The position numbers and the translations under genes are program-made. Below, in pieces: positions 14,201 through 26,200 of a stretch of 64,000 nucleotides of DNA (the stretch's first letter is position 1; each line of letters opens with the position of its first letter). The stretch lies in contig NC_134510.1 of the NCBI RefSeq assembly GCF_027942865.1, positions 26,033,209 to 26,097,208 of the forward strand, in the 5' to 3' direction. The stretch is from Odontesthes bonariensis (lineage: Eukaryota > Chordata > Actinopteri > Atheriniformes > Atherinopsidae). The notes beneath the pieces are model-generated. The model saw nothing but the letters and a program-made list of their open reading frames with translations, was not told the DNA's origin and ran no database searches.

Positions 14201-14673
14201 AGGTGGCCTCGTGGAGTGAGGCTGCGTCGGAGCTGGTGGTCGACCTGGGAACAGCAGAGGGGGTGTGGGGAGACAGATGGAGCAGAGAGGAAGGATAGAG
14301 GAAGGGACAAGTCAGCTGTGAATTATGACCGATAAACAACATGGACTAAAATAAAACAAGCTTACAGGGTTGAAAGCACACTAATGACAGTGGAATTAAG
14401 ATAAGATGACATCAAGACACAAACAGAGTCTTAAACAAAAACTTATCAGGCACTGAATTCTATCCTGAAGATAACTGGCAGTAATGACCCATAAGTAAAC
14501 ATGGGGAAGAAAGTGGACACAAAAAAACGAGTAAAAAAACTTCAGACGGACTTGACAGAGATGGCGCTGGGCCAGCGACCTCCTAGTTTGGCAAAGTGTT
14601 TCCTGGGGGAGTTGATCCACAAACCCACTGGGAAATGAAGCTTTCTAAAGCGAGGACTTCCAGACCCCTCCAT
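5276..14673 (-). CDS. rasip1: Ras-interacting protein 1 (Rasip1), complete spliced CDS
   Basis: Rebuilt as 15 coding exons, 5' to 3' on the minus strand: 14673-14552, 14244-13793, 13625-13365, 13255-13014, 12261-12097, 11646-11442, 11346-11048, 10946-10785, 9994-9954, 9677-9523, 9389-9277, 7892-7598, 7307-7144, 5683-5542, 5454-5276. All junctions are GT..AG and phases agree; the total is 2997 nt, or 998 aa plus stop (human about 963). The start is MEGSGSPRFRKLHFPVGLW, and a splice acceptor abuts the ATG, so the 5' UTR lies in an upstream exon. Domains: Ser/Pro-rich linker 42-90; Ras-association about 142-262 (GLIKIYGDALSSGANYRSLL); FHA about 400-525 (VFGR, LLARH, THNG, GLGNHFLFLYRDP); DIL about 585-930 (FWMSNATELL, TFQQCVYHLTK, RTNLDLVLDWLQGAGLGDI); C-terminus ELPANQRTRL. 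There is no PDZ domain, which separates it from paralogue Radil. The family acts as a Rap1/Ras effector at endothelial junctions, restraining RhoA during lumen formation. Introns of 790-1460 nt (7893-9276, 5684-7143, 9995-10784) contain no other gene. Confidence 0.95.
12305..12960. repeat. AC-rich / TG-rich interspersed repeat in rasip1 intron
   Basis: The intron between rasip1 exons 4 and 5 changes composition sharply. About 12305-12600 is built from loosely repeated units of the type TTTCAGAAAACACAACAAAA. About 12610-12960 reads as the complement of the same style, rich in TTTTGTTGTG and TTCTGAAAT. It looks like an imperfect inverted pair of one repeat family. A similar AC-rich block occurs near 57540-57860. 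I cannot name the family, and the edges are approximate. Confidence 0.4.
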
Positions 14674-17480
14674 CTGAATAAAAAGAATACAGATATCAAT
14701 TAAAAAATGTGTTTTACTTACTTCAATAATCTACCATATTTCAGGATTCATAAAGGTTCTGAGTTTGGGTTTCTATTAATCTGCATCCAAGCTGGATGTG
14801 TGTCATTAATGCCAGGATTTAAACAATATAACAATGGGATGATGTCACAATCAAAAACCATCAACAGGATACCTTCAGCAGGCTGTCAATATGGTGAAAA
14901 CAAACAAAAGAAATTAACCCAACCCCCCCCAAAAAAGCCCCTGAGTGTGTATTTCCCATTTTCAAACAGGAAACATGTTTTGCAGGACTCAGGTCCAGCT
15001 GTCGCAGTGACAGGGAAAATCCCACTTCAAAGGTCACAGTCTGTCCATTCCTCATTTCTCAGTAATACTGTACATGTACAAATCCTGAATGTAGGTGAAA
15101 GACACCTGCTTTCTTTTCCTTCAGTCAGAATTTGGAGGTTGAAGGTAATTGATGCAACTACCATCTCTTCAAAGCTCAATCTCTGACAGGACACATCTCA
15201 ATCCGAGTTCACTCCCAAAATCTACTCCTGTCATTCTAGCCAGCAAAGATGGCTGTTTCTAATGAACTTCCTCTTCCAGATCATGTACAGAAGTATTTGG
15301 ACAATTAAAAAAAAAGGAGGAAAAAAGTGCAAGAAAGATTTTGAAATACTTGAAATAAACTTACCCACAGTTGCTTCTGATCTCTGTATAGTGTTTTGTG
15401 GTTGTCCTTATCCACCTAAATGCAAATACGCAGCTCAAAGTAACCTGATGACCGTGCGCGTCTCCTTCTCCTCTCGCAGAAAATCCATTTCTGAAAGGCC
15501 TCAATTCATCATACCTGTACAAAGGAGTCTCTATTTGTAATCATCGATTAGTTTTGTCTTCTTTTTACAAACAACTTCTTTTCTTTAGTTGTTCTCTCCA
15601 AGTAGAAAAGATCTGCTGCCTCCCTTTCTCTGGCTCTCAGTTGCTCTGGGTCTATAGATAGAGTAACGGGCCCATTGTTCCAAGTGACAGAATTTCCTTC
15701 CTTTGCTTTGGACAACACCTATATCCTGACTGAGAGAGAAAGAGAGGGAGAGATTGGTAGAAAGTGAGCAAAGGGTGAATGTGCACGCACATTCCCTTTT
15801 TTAGTTCACCACACAACAATCCACGCATCTCTCTTTTGGACTGTTCGGATCAATCATAAACTGGTCATCACTTTTTCATCCTAATGAAGTTCTATAACAT
15901 GAAATGGAGAATGGAGAATGGAGCCTGAAGTTTGTTGTCGTTTTACATCTGAGACTGTATTTTCGAAGCTGATGGGGGAAAAAAACCACATCACAGTAGA
16001 TCACAAAATATCCAGAAAAGGACCTGAAGTGAAATTTTGCTAGAGAGGATGAAGGAAAACACACACAGTGAGACAGGAAGCTGAATGTAGACACCTGTGA
16101 TCTTTGACCCAGTCTTCAACAGGAAGATGCTGATGGAAAAGAGACAGGACACTGTTCCCATGTCCCAACTCATGAGTTCACAAGTCCACATTGCTAAGCC
16201 AAATTAACCACAACAGACCAATGAGGTTCGTCTGCTGAAGTCAAGATCCCTCAATGACTAAAGGAAGAGAAGAGATAACTTTGATTTAACTGTGGACAAA
16301 ATGTACAGCAGCAGTAACATTAGCCTGATGTTGTCATTAGTCAGTACAGTCAGTACCAATAAAATTACCAATATAACTGACTAAAACTGCATCATGTGGA
16401 GATACAAATGCAGATTAAATTCACACACGGTCTTTCAAAGCTAAAATATCAAATTGAATCAAATCACTTTAACAGGCAAAAATTAAAAAAACTCCAAGGC
16501 AAAAAAATGAAAATGCTTTTATTTTCATGGCATAGTTTTAATGACTTCTAAAACACCAAAGTGCATCAGCTTACTAGCCTTATTCAGGGAGTCTACCCCA
16601 TCCAAAGAGCACCTCAAAGGAAGATCTTACTGAATCCACAAGGCGGTCCCACGCAAACAATTATTTTACTTTAGAATGAATTCTGGATACATCATCACAG
16701 GTATCGTTGCTTGTGCCTGACTGTCACAGTCTCTCTAATACAAACAATAATTTGTGATTTCATGGAATACCTAAATTGACCCCAAGAAATGCAATTATTC
16801 TGTTAATTATTAGTGTGTTAAAAATGTGTACACCACCTCCAGCTTAATACGAGAGTAGTGAGAAAACTGGTAGACAGTAGAGATGTTTGTGTTGTAGGAC
16901 GATTATGGCCTCCCAATGCTTACTTCCTCAAGTCAACTAGCAGAAGTTATGTAATATCCAAATAGCGTAGACTATTTTTTATCATTAACTAATTATGGCA
17001 GAGTGGTCGTACATGTCGTTGTTTAGAATACAGGGTTTGTACCCACTTCTCCAGGTGTACCTCACTTCTTCACTAAGCTTAGACCAAAATGAAGAAATAA
17101 AGGTTTATGTTGCAAAATCAACCAACTTTAGCAGGCTCGGCCTGTGGTTTTCTGTTACTAACAAGCATCCAGCAGCAGGATTACTGCCCTGCCTGAAGCA
17201 ACAACAAATTTTTTAGTGTTAACCAATCCTTGTTTTATTTATTTATTTTATTCTAATCCAGGTGTCCCATTGCTTCTGTCACATGGAAAACGATCAGTCG
17301 AATCTAATATGATGGGAAATTTAACACCTTGTTAACTATACTGCTTTTTTGTCACATTCTAACTGTTTCAGCATCACTAAGACAAAAAACAAACAAAAAA
17401 AATGTCACGTATACTCGCTTAAAAGAGAGAATAAGGCGAATAAAACCAAATACAGATTTTAAATTACTGCTCACTTTCGG
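14674..17480. other. Spacer between rasip1 and cox6b1
   Basis: This 2.8 kb stretch between divergently arranged genes has no coding exon I can support. A pyrimidine-rich acceptor ends exactly at the rasip1 ATG (minus strand, about 14674-14690), so at least one untranslated rasip1 exon and its promoter should lie somewhere here. I could not place them. The string CAGAAGTATTTGGACA near 15287 resembles a Tc1-like terminal sequence but has no partner. Confidence 0.45.
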
Positions 17481-17594
17481 TTGACCTTCGTACATATGAC
17501 GTCATCGTGCCTTGTCATTTCCCAGAATCCTGTTCGCGAGGCAGAAGGACGACATTCTCTCTATTTGTAAGGACATAACGACCGGCGTCCCAAG
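17460..17594 (+). promoter_or_regulatory. cox6b1 promoter and 5' UTR exon with CRE palindrome
   Basis: A full CRE/ATF palindrome TGACGTCA sits at 17497-17504 in a region that, unusually for this spacer, contains several CpG dinucleotides and no obvious TATA box. About 90 nt downstream CCCAAG is followed by GTTAGC (17589-17600), a plausible donor for a non-coding first exon. It would splice to the acceptor TTGTTGCAG before 18694, leading into the cox6b1 ATG. CRE sites are common in housekeeping mitochondrial gene promoters. The assignment is inferred from position and motif. Confidence 0.5.
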
Positions 17595-18114
17595 GTTAGC
17601 TGTCGGTAAAAATGTATTTTTCTCTGTTATAGTCTGTACGTGTTTCCTTTTCTATGTCTCTTGTGTTTTAAGCTACAAAACTTCAATGACTACCAGTTGT
17701 TTTTAGAGCGTTAGTTATCAAATCCAGACGGATTCACTCGCTAGCGTCGAGCTAACAGCTAGTGTGAGCTAAGGGTTTCATCAAGCTATGCTAACACTTG
17801 ATTTGGAGTAATGTGGTTTTAGCACAGATCTGAGAGTTGTTTCTGTCATAACACTCATCTGTATTTAACATCTAGCCTTACAAGGTTTATCCAAGCATGC
17901 TCTGAAAAACTCAACCTAGACTGGCATTAGCCTAACTGTTTAGTAAAAGACTAACATGAAATTAAAGAGGCTTGTTTTGTTTATTAGTTAATCAACCACC
18001 CTGGTTAATTATTTGTCTGGTTGTTTAGGAGTTAATTAATTGGGATAGTTAACTGTCAAAGGTGGTCCCACGGTGAAATCGATCAGTTTCAATATATTTG
18101 ACTTGACATTGAGA

Positions 18115-18600
18115 CTAGAATAGAATAGGTCTTTATTGTGATTGTCACATGTCCAAGGAAATTAAAAATGCTCTCCATTCAGTGCGTCTGCATAAGAATG
18201 TGAAATGAAAAACAAACTTAGAATAAATAGAAACACAAAACACCATTTGCAGCATACATAATAAAACACAAAAAGTATGAGTACACCCTCATTGCATGAA
18301 AACAATCTGCAGACATGCATACTTTCTGTCACATTCAGATTCCATATTGCACATTATTATTATATTTTTTTGTGGCATTGAGGGTGGTCCTTGTGTTAAT
18401 TGAGCTGTACCTGCCTGAAGGCAACAGTTCAAACAGAGTAACCAGGATGTTGGGTGTTCTTTATAATTTTCTAGGATTTTTTTGAGACAACGGGAAATGT
18501 GTAGTTCTTCCAGTGTGGGACGAAGGGAACCGACCATCTTTTGGGCGGTCTTTATGACCCCATGTGCTCTCTTTGCTAACTGCAAACTACCTGTGTAACT
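18115..18600 (-). mobile_element. 5'-truncated non-LTR retrotransposon fragment
   Basis: Read on the minus strand, this encodes a broken reverse-transcriptase C-terminal tail: KTAQKMVGSLRPTLEEL, then after a frame change HPG-like and ELLPSGR-like motifs. Fish LINE ORF2 proteins end this way. The 3' end carries the AT-rich tail that reads TAGAATAGGTCTTTATTG on the plus strand. The copy is frameshifted, contains only the 3' end and lies in the first intron of cox6b1 (5' UTR exon to coding exon). No target-site duplication was identified. Confidence 0.7.
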
Positions 18601-18726
18601 TTCACTTGTTAGACGGTATCTTGAGGATTATCTTTTATGTATGTGTACCTGTTTTAGCTCTAAAATACTTAAGACCGTGCCTTTTTGTTGCAGCATTCTT
18701 CAGGCGTCTGACTGAAACAAACAGAA

Positions 18727-19969
18727 ATGGCTGAGACTATTGATGAGAAGATCAAAAACTACAGGACGGCTCCCTTTGACGCCCGATTCCCCAACACAAA
18801 CCAGACCCGCAACTGTTTTCAGAACTACCTGGGTGAGAACAGCCATCAGTATATCTAGATGACACACTGAAGAAAGAAGCCATCTGTTTCAGTATCATAA
18901 GACAAGCCCTATGAATGATATATCTGTAATGCATTGGTGTCTCCACACTTTTCACTAGTACTCTACTGTATCTTAGCTCTTGCGTATGTTTCAATTCACA
19001 TTTTGGCACTTGTACAGTTTTCAGTGTCTTTAAAATGCTCAAACATTTGTATCATCTTGTTGAAACAACCCTATATACAAATTTGATATTTGTTTTTCCA
19101 CCTCTTTAAGAAGTGTATGTCCATGGGCAATGAGTCTTTAAAAAAAAATAATGGACCTAAATGACCTAGCAGGTGACTTTTTACCTCAAGCTTTAACGGC
19201 TCCTTAAAAACAATCCAAACTTTGAGTTTTTCTCATGCCGTTTGTCATTAAATGTTAAATCTTTGTCTTTCTAAGTTTGAATATTGTGTTGAATTAACCT
19301 AGATTCTTTTTATATTTTCCTTCAGACTTCCACAGGTGCAGCAAGGCCCTGTCATCCAAAGGCCAGGATCCAACTCCCTGTGAGTGGTACCAGAGGGTTT
19401 ACAAGAGCCTCTGCCTCAGCAGCTGGGTATGTGTATGATTATAGTTCTGATACCAGGCCATTCATCCTGTATGCTCGTGGGGTTTCCTTGGAAGTTGATC
19501 TGTTAAAAACAGTAAATGATATCAGATTTTGCTTTGGTTTGCCTCTACAACTTATGTTGCTCTGCTTTTTTTTTTTTTTTAATTGATTTGCCATTTAATT
19601 CTGAAGTTTGAGGTCTATTGAAACGTACCATTTGTAGACAAAGCTGTAAGTCCTTTATCTGTTTTATGTGTTGCTGTTTCATCTAATATTTATTAAGCTT
19701 AAAAGCCTTCTGCTGCTGCATTGAAAGCTGAAAAAAGTTGGGAACCCCGCTTTTGTTTTGAGTTTATACTCACTATCCGTGACATATAGCACGTCTGAGA
19801 CTATTTTGTGTGTCACGTTATTCCCAAAGCAAGAAATTAACTTGCATATTCTGATTGTCTTTTTCTGCTGATACTTGTCTCGTAGATCTAAACCTCAGTT
19901 TACTTTGTCCTGCAGGTGGCTAAATGGGACGAGCAGATAGAAAATGGAAGTTTTGCTGGAAAGATCTGA
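18727..19969 (+). CDS. cox6b1: Cytochrome c oxidase subunit 6B1, complete spliced CDS
   Basis: Three coding exons, 18727-18832, 19326-19426 and 19916-19969, with GT..AG junctions and matching phases. They give 86 aa, the usual length of this family. The protein has the twin motif of the CHCH fold, C30-X9-C40 and C54-X10-C65. The flanking text NCFQNYLDFHRC and [13 protein letters not shown] is characteristic of COX6B. In the family this soluble subunit faces the intermembrane space, is imported and oxidised through the Mia40 route, and helps stabilise the complex IV dimer near subunit 2. There is no cleavable presequence, as expected. The ATG is the first in the exon after the acceptor. AATAAA at 20182-20187 follows the stop by about 210 nt. 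The closest alternative, the testis paralogue COX6B2, is less likely given the housekeeping-type promoter. Confidence 0.96.
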
Positions 19970-20181
19970 AATCGCCAACCTTTACCAGTCAGGGTGTTGG
20001 GTTGCGTGCACCTTTACCCCTGTGCTGTGCCTGAAAACATCTTCAAATCAGCTATCCCAACTGTCATTACTATAGTCACTGTTACATACTTAAACCATAA
20101 ACACGCACAACTGCTACCGTGTTGACGTCTAAAGTTTGTTTCCTGTCTCTATTGTAAACTTCCCTTTGACATTGTTGAATT

Positions 20182-20187
20182 AATAAA
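20182..20187 (+). terminator. cox6b1 polyadenylation signal (AATAAA)
   Basis: A canonical AATAAA about 210 nt after the cox6b1 stop codon, in a short 3' UTR. The match is exact; its use is inferred. Confidence 0.7.
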
Positions 20188-20219
20188 TCCACTGCAGGTG
20201 AATTAAAAAGGTGTTTATT

Positions 20220-23200
20220 ATGAAGTTTAAGTAGTTTTTGTGTTTGGTGACACTTGTCACTGAACCAGGCACAGTTAACCTCTTAAATCATTTAATTACA
20301 TACAGCAAACCTGGGCAGCTTTTCCTGAAATTACCAATGTTAGTGAGTTACTGCTCCTGTTGAGGACAGATATGATGAAAATGACTCTGTGTCAGTGGTC
20401 GACACTCTTTCCTGTGTTTTAAATTAGTACAACATCGTGATGATGATTTAATCTTATTGAGCAACTGACAATCCAATGATGGCGTTGTCTCAGACTGTTT
20501 TATCGCATGTAACACAATAAAACTCCGGTCAACATTTTAAAATTGATATTCTAATAAAGATATCCTCTAGACCTTAAAATTCTAATGGATTTCTTTGCAA
20601 TCATTACAGCTGTACTGTTTTTATAACATAACCTTCTGACTGATTAAGTCATTACAGTCATGTTGTAGAAATACTTGGAAGTTTTCAATGTAACGTCACC
20701 TGCTGCCACAATGGATTTATCTGTCATACCCCTAAGCTGATTTGTAATAGTTTAATGGCAAAATATGTATCTGTAGTTTTAATCCTCTCTCAAGAACCCT
20801 GTCCAGTCTGTCACCTCCATAAACTAACCTGTTTTACCAACTCGCTTGAGTGACGAGACCAGCCGCTGGTTTAGATGTAATTCCACCTTGTAACCACGAT
20901 GTGGCGCCACTGGGTAAGTCGAGGAAAACGGCAATTTATAAAAAAAAAAAAAAAAACAATGAACGGAAGTGGTACTGAGAGTTGGAACAAGGTTGAGGAG
21001 AAAGATCAAGCTTTGGTGGAATAAAGTACTTTAAATACAGAATATTGCACGTTAAGCCATGTAGGGATGCAAATGAACTTGCACAGAAAAACTTTGGTGC
21101 TTACGAGTGGAGAACGAAGAAAAGTTGACCTGTTTGCAACACTGTAAACACTATCCCCAGTGCAATGGGGTCCAAATATGAAGAATATCAGACCTGATAT
21201 CCATCATCTCAAGACCTGAAGTTGCAACAACACAGAGAACTCCAAAGATTCCATGAGAGTGTGCTAGTACTCTTTGACCCTCTGTTTTGCTCTTATTTTG
21301 TATCTCAATGTTATACTGTTTGAAATATTAGATTCAGCAGTCATTCAACACGGTCTGACAGCTTCATATAGGTTCACAAGAGTATCACAACAACTTTATG
21401 CAGTGATATCGTTCTGCATTTGCAGGTCTCATGAATAAAATCAAAGGTAAAGGTGAGAGACAGCTCCAGTAATGCTTCATCACCGGCTCTACTCATCTTC
21501 CACTGGTAGCAGCTGATTCCTGGCATGCCTGGATGGGTTGTTGTCCCTTCTCTAGGTTCCTGACAGCAAAACACAACATATTTTGACAAAAGACCAGATA
21601 TTTTTTATTTTTTATTTCAAAGACATTTCAGAACAACAGAAGGTTGACATAAGGACGAAAGCAAAAAAGGACCCAACAGTGATATGAATAGCATCTGCGT
21701 GCGTATATAACTGACTTACCTTCCTTGCTGATCCACCAGGGCCTCCGCAGCCAATCGGGAGCCACAGCCCAAGGCCGTGGGACAGACAGATCAATAAAAA
21801 TCATGTTAGGAAGGTAACTCAAACAGATAAGTACGTAAAACAAGGAGTTTTCTAATAACAATCAGAAGGAGATGAAGCCATTAACATTTGTGATTGTAAA
21901 TCAAGTTAAATAGATGAATGTATAAATATGTGTGAGTCATACGGAGAACAAATCAGTGCATATTGGCTCCCACACTTTTTGGAACTGATCAATTTCATTG
22001 TTGATGAAAGCAGTTCATTTCTCCATTGTTTCGGTTTCTATAAAGAAGTCTCTTTTTTTGGAGGTTTTGGAGTCTGGAAAAAGGAAGGCTGGAGCTCACT
22101 GAGTCTGATGCAGTTTAATAGTGAAAACAGACCAAAGTTTGGACTCAACTCTGATGAGCAGACTCAGTAGTGTCAAAACGTTACTCTGTTTGTACTATCA
22201 AACTGCATCTCAGACACAGCTTTAATCTTTTGTCGGTAAGATGCATTTCTTATGGTGTGTGTGTGAAATGTGTGTTGAAATCAGTCCACGAGTTACTATC
22301 GAATCCCATGTATAAGCCAATTTCACCACTTCACAGCATTCACACATTTTGTTGTTGAGCTAATGGAGGTTTGTTTGGGGGTTTGGTGGGTGCGGTGCAG
22401 CTTTTTTATTTCTCCTGCCAGTGTGGATGTTTTAATATTGATTTGTTTTAGATTGAACTCTTGCGTTATAAATGTTTCAGACTGGAGATACTAGAATGAA
22501 ATGTGAACAGTTGTATACTTGTGACTTAAACCTTTAAAGGTTATAGAGTCTGAATGATAAATCATGTGTTAGAGTTTTGTAATGACGTTATTTTTCCACA
22601 TGTTGACCCTTTTTTCTTTAATCCTGGAGTAGGTCTGCATTGTTCCATAGTGGGTGTTTTTAAAGGTTGTGTGTGCTGATTGCTTGATTTTGTGGACTTT
22701 CCATCGAGTTGGAGTAATGGTTACGTTCCTGAAAAGTAAAAAGAAGTGATTAGGTTGAAATACCCGCTTTGTTGCATTGTTGTTGTTTGATGTCCAGCCA
22801 GGAAAGTTCTATTTTTGTTGCGGTGTATCCATTTTGCTACGAAAAGTTAACTGATAAAATGTGTTTTGTACAATGATGCCATTTGTTTTGGTTGTGCAGT
22901 GTAAACAAATTGTTTTTTTTCCGTGCTTTGCAGCTCATTCCCTCTGAAATATTGATTTGTGATCTAAACAAAACTGAATGAACTCATCAGGCCCTGCACT
23001 GTTCCTGATATACTCTCATAGTCCTGGTGACCGTGTTTTTGGACAGATACGGTGAGGAAGCATCGCATGACAAAAATATTTTAAGAAGACCGTCACTGTG
23101 TGTAGGCTGCTGAAACATTTACCTGTCTGTGTCGATGGTGAATTATAAACACAAGGTGGCACTATTGCACAGTATTGAGTTCAGCAAAAACCCAAAGTGT

Positions 23201-26200
23201 ATTCTGCAGTGTGTCAGAACAATGGAGGGATTTTCAATAGGTCCTGAGTTTGCAATTTAAAACACAAACACTTACTGCTACCCTCGGGTCTCCAGGAAGG
23301 ATTCCTCCGAATAAGGAGACAATCGACATAGTTTTAATTCTCAGTTTGAATATAATAAAAAGGATTCCTCTAGAAATCCTACCAATAGGCTCGACCAATA
23401 GTAGTTTTATAAACCAATAAGACAACCATAAAATCCATTCAGCAACTTGACAGATGGTCAATGAAGACTTTAAAATCAATGTAATGTGTGTACCTTTTCT
23501 GGTTTTTGTTAACATTCATGCTGCCGAGCTTTGACGCAGCTGCAATTGAGAAATATTCCCCTTGGGGAGACCAAAAGCAGAACATAACTAACTCTGCTGG
23601 TGATAAATAAAAAGCATGCAGAAATGTTAACCTCGTAATTACATTCAAAGAGCTTCAATTAAAAACTGTCAGCAGTACATGCTCAGAATTAGCAAAGGAA
23701 GGAACAGGCAGGAAGGAACAAACAGTTTTCTGTTTTACTGAGAAGTTCAATTTCACGTTAAAAATGAGGCAAGAAATGTCTGCTGTAAGTCTGCAGGAAA
23801 TGAATGTAAGTAGCGTCATTTCTTTTGAAATGACGTGCAACAGAATGAGCACAACTTTTATCACTTCCTTTAGTCTCTCTCTCTCTTCCTGTGTTGCTAA
23901 GTTTGCTCTTTGCAGATATCTTACCATTCAATTGTTTTCACTCTAGACGGATCAATAAAGGAGATGCTGCAACATTAGTTTCTCTGGCAACAATCAGCAG
24001 AGTCCAGTTGGGACAGAATGGTGTAGTTTCAGGAATGAGTAGTCATTTTATAAGCTCTTAAGTGCTGAAAACATCAAACCTGAACACCAGCATTTGGCTG
24101 TCGTTGTTACTTCCTTTTTTTGTGTGTGTGGGAGTTTTTTTTTTTCTGTCTTTTATTTAATGACAAACTAACTAATTTCTCCAAAAGTCTTGAAAAAATT
24201 ACTCATGTAAAATCTGACGTTCTTGCCTCCCAAGAGCGTGATATTGATATTTCTATTCTGGTTACTCTTCATGACCTTTTTCCTGTCTAATTCTGGTCAC
24301 AAAGTGTAATACCAGAATTTACTGAGCCACAGATGAGCTCATTAGGAGTTACCTGAATGTACTATTAAATCTCTCTCTTATAAAATCTTTTTAATAACTT
24401 TTTAAAATACATTCTATGTGCGCAGTTTTGATATCCGATCACATCTTCATTTAGTTTGCAATACAGGATGGCAAGCAGGTAATAGGGTCTCTGTGTAACA
24501 TTTATGTAGATGTAGAATTTGAGCATCTAAAGCGGTTATTATCATTAAATACTTTTTAAACACCTGTAGTTTTCACGACTGCAGACTTCATCACAGCTTA
24601 GCGCAAGTGTGGTCACATCCTCGTTGCAGCGTCACTGCCCTTTCTCCCACCATCATTCCTTAAATCTCATAATGTTCTCCAAAGAGACAAAAGTCCTTAG
24701 AAAAAGACCCCATAGTAGCTCTCATAGTCTTTTTCTAAGTACTTTTAGTCTGCTCCAAACTGAGCTTTTCACGAAGGTAGACTTGAAGAGATGGGAGCTA
24801 AAGTGTTTTAGACAGAAAGGGGTTCTGCAACAGTTTCTAGCATTTGAGAAAAACAGTATATTTCTTTTTATTTTGAAGTCCATAAACCTATTTTAGCAAA
24901 CCTCCCAAATTAAGCATGACCCTGTCAATGATTCTTAAACACCTCAGGGTGCTTACAATTCACCACTTGCTGCTGTTACCAATAAGCACACCACTTTCCG
25001 TTCCTCCATTGCTCTCTGTAGTGGTTAAATCTGCCATTTTAAACTTCTCCTCACCACATCCTCTGCTTAGTTACCTTTTTTGATTTGCTGTCCTGTGTTG
25101 TTGTTTTTACTTTTGCCTTTCTGAGACCGACAGCTTTTATGAGTTTGTTCTTTTAATTTGCTGGCCTTCCTGAACTCTTGAATCAGGAATAGCTTAGAGC
25201 TCGGCCCGCTGTCATGCATCTATCCATCAAGCCTGTCACTGGTCCACCAACACAACTTCCGCTCAGTTGTTAACTGTCAGATCCTTCTCTGGAGCCACCT
25301 TATGTGAAATCCTCCAGAGGGAAATGTGACAATAGCGGACATATTTTTTCACCACCGCTACCCTACATGTTTCAATGTAAGCATTCTTGCTTTGTGTATT
25401 AGATACAGCCTCTGCAAATAAAGTTGTCCCTCTCACCACTTCAAATCCTGTCCTGAACTGAATTAAACTGAGTGATACTTGGAAATTTAGCAGAGACAGA
25501 GACATGATTGAAATCTCTAGATATCGATATGAAAGTGTTGTGTTTGGAGCTTGGCAACAGCAGAGTTGATAAAGTCACATTTAGGATCAGCAGGTAATAC
25601 AAGTGAAGCTTCTCTGTGGACACCATGGACAGAATCTCACAGTTAACAGTTTAACATCTGGGGTTCAGAGCCAATCCTTCTCAGTGATATGTTCAGGATT
25701 AAACTTTTAACAGCCACTGCAGCATCGCCTCCTTTAGGGCCACCTTGTACCTTTGCAGAGGTATCAGTCTGTCGTGGCGTAGCCTGCAGTCTGTGCAATC
25801 TTCCCAAAAGTTTAGACCAAATATGCTTTGGAAATTATGCTGTGCATTGATCAAATGCTGATTGGTTGAAAGTTACCTCGAGTCAGCTAACGCTGGGACA
25901 ACAGCCCATTTCATGACAAAGAAGGCAAAGCAAGGCACTAGTGAAAGGAATCAGCAATCAGCTGGACAGGGCAAACTTAATTATTCAACAGTTAAATTAA
26001 CTTCACCACAAAGCAGACCTTTATCCACTTTAAAATCAGTCTTTTCTAAAGTAGAGCAAAGTGAAAGAACCAACATCAGTACCAAAATGACCAAGAGCAG
26101 CCCATACATCAGATACTTTTGATGCTGTTCTGGGAACAAAATGCTTTAATATGTAGATGCATGTTCACTAACCCTAACCCTCTTCAACTTGTCTGGATAT

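Noticed and set aside
13734-14342. The 202-codon minus-strand frame taken as a complete gene
   Set aside because: Only 13793-14244 is a rasip1 exon; the rest is intron read-through, since the adjoining exons join in phase only at those borders.
5276-14673. Assignment of the RA-FHA-DIL gene to radil
   Set aside because: There is no PDZ domain after the DIL domain, and the N-terminus and C-terminus match the Rasip1 pattern.
14707-15186. 159-codon plus-strand open frame upstream of rasip1
   Set aside because: Composition looks random, there is no recognisable motif, and it lies where the rasip1 leader or promoter is expected.
26169-26182. CTAACCCTAACCCT, a telomere-like string
   Set aside because: Only two units, expected by chance; not an interstitial telomere block.
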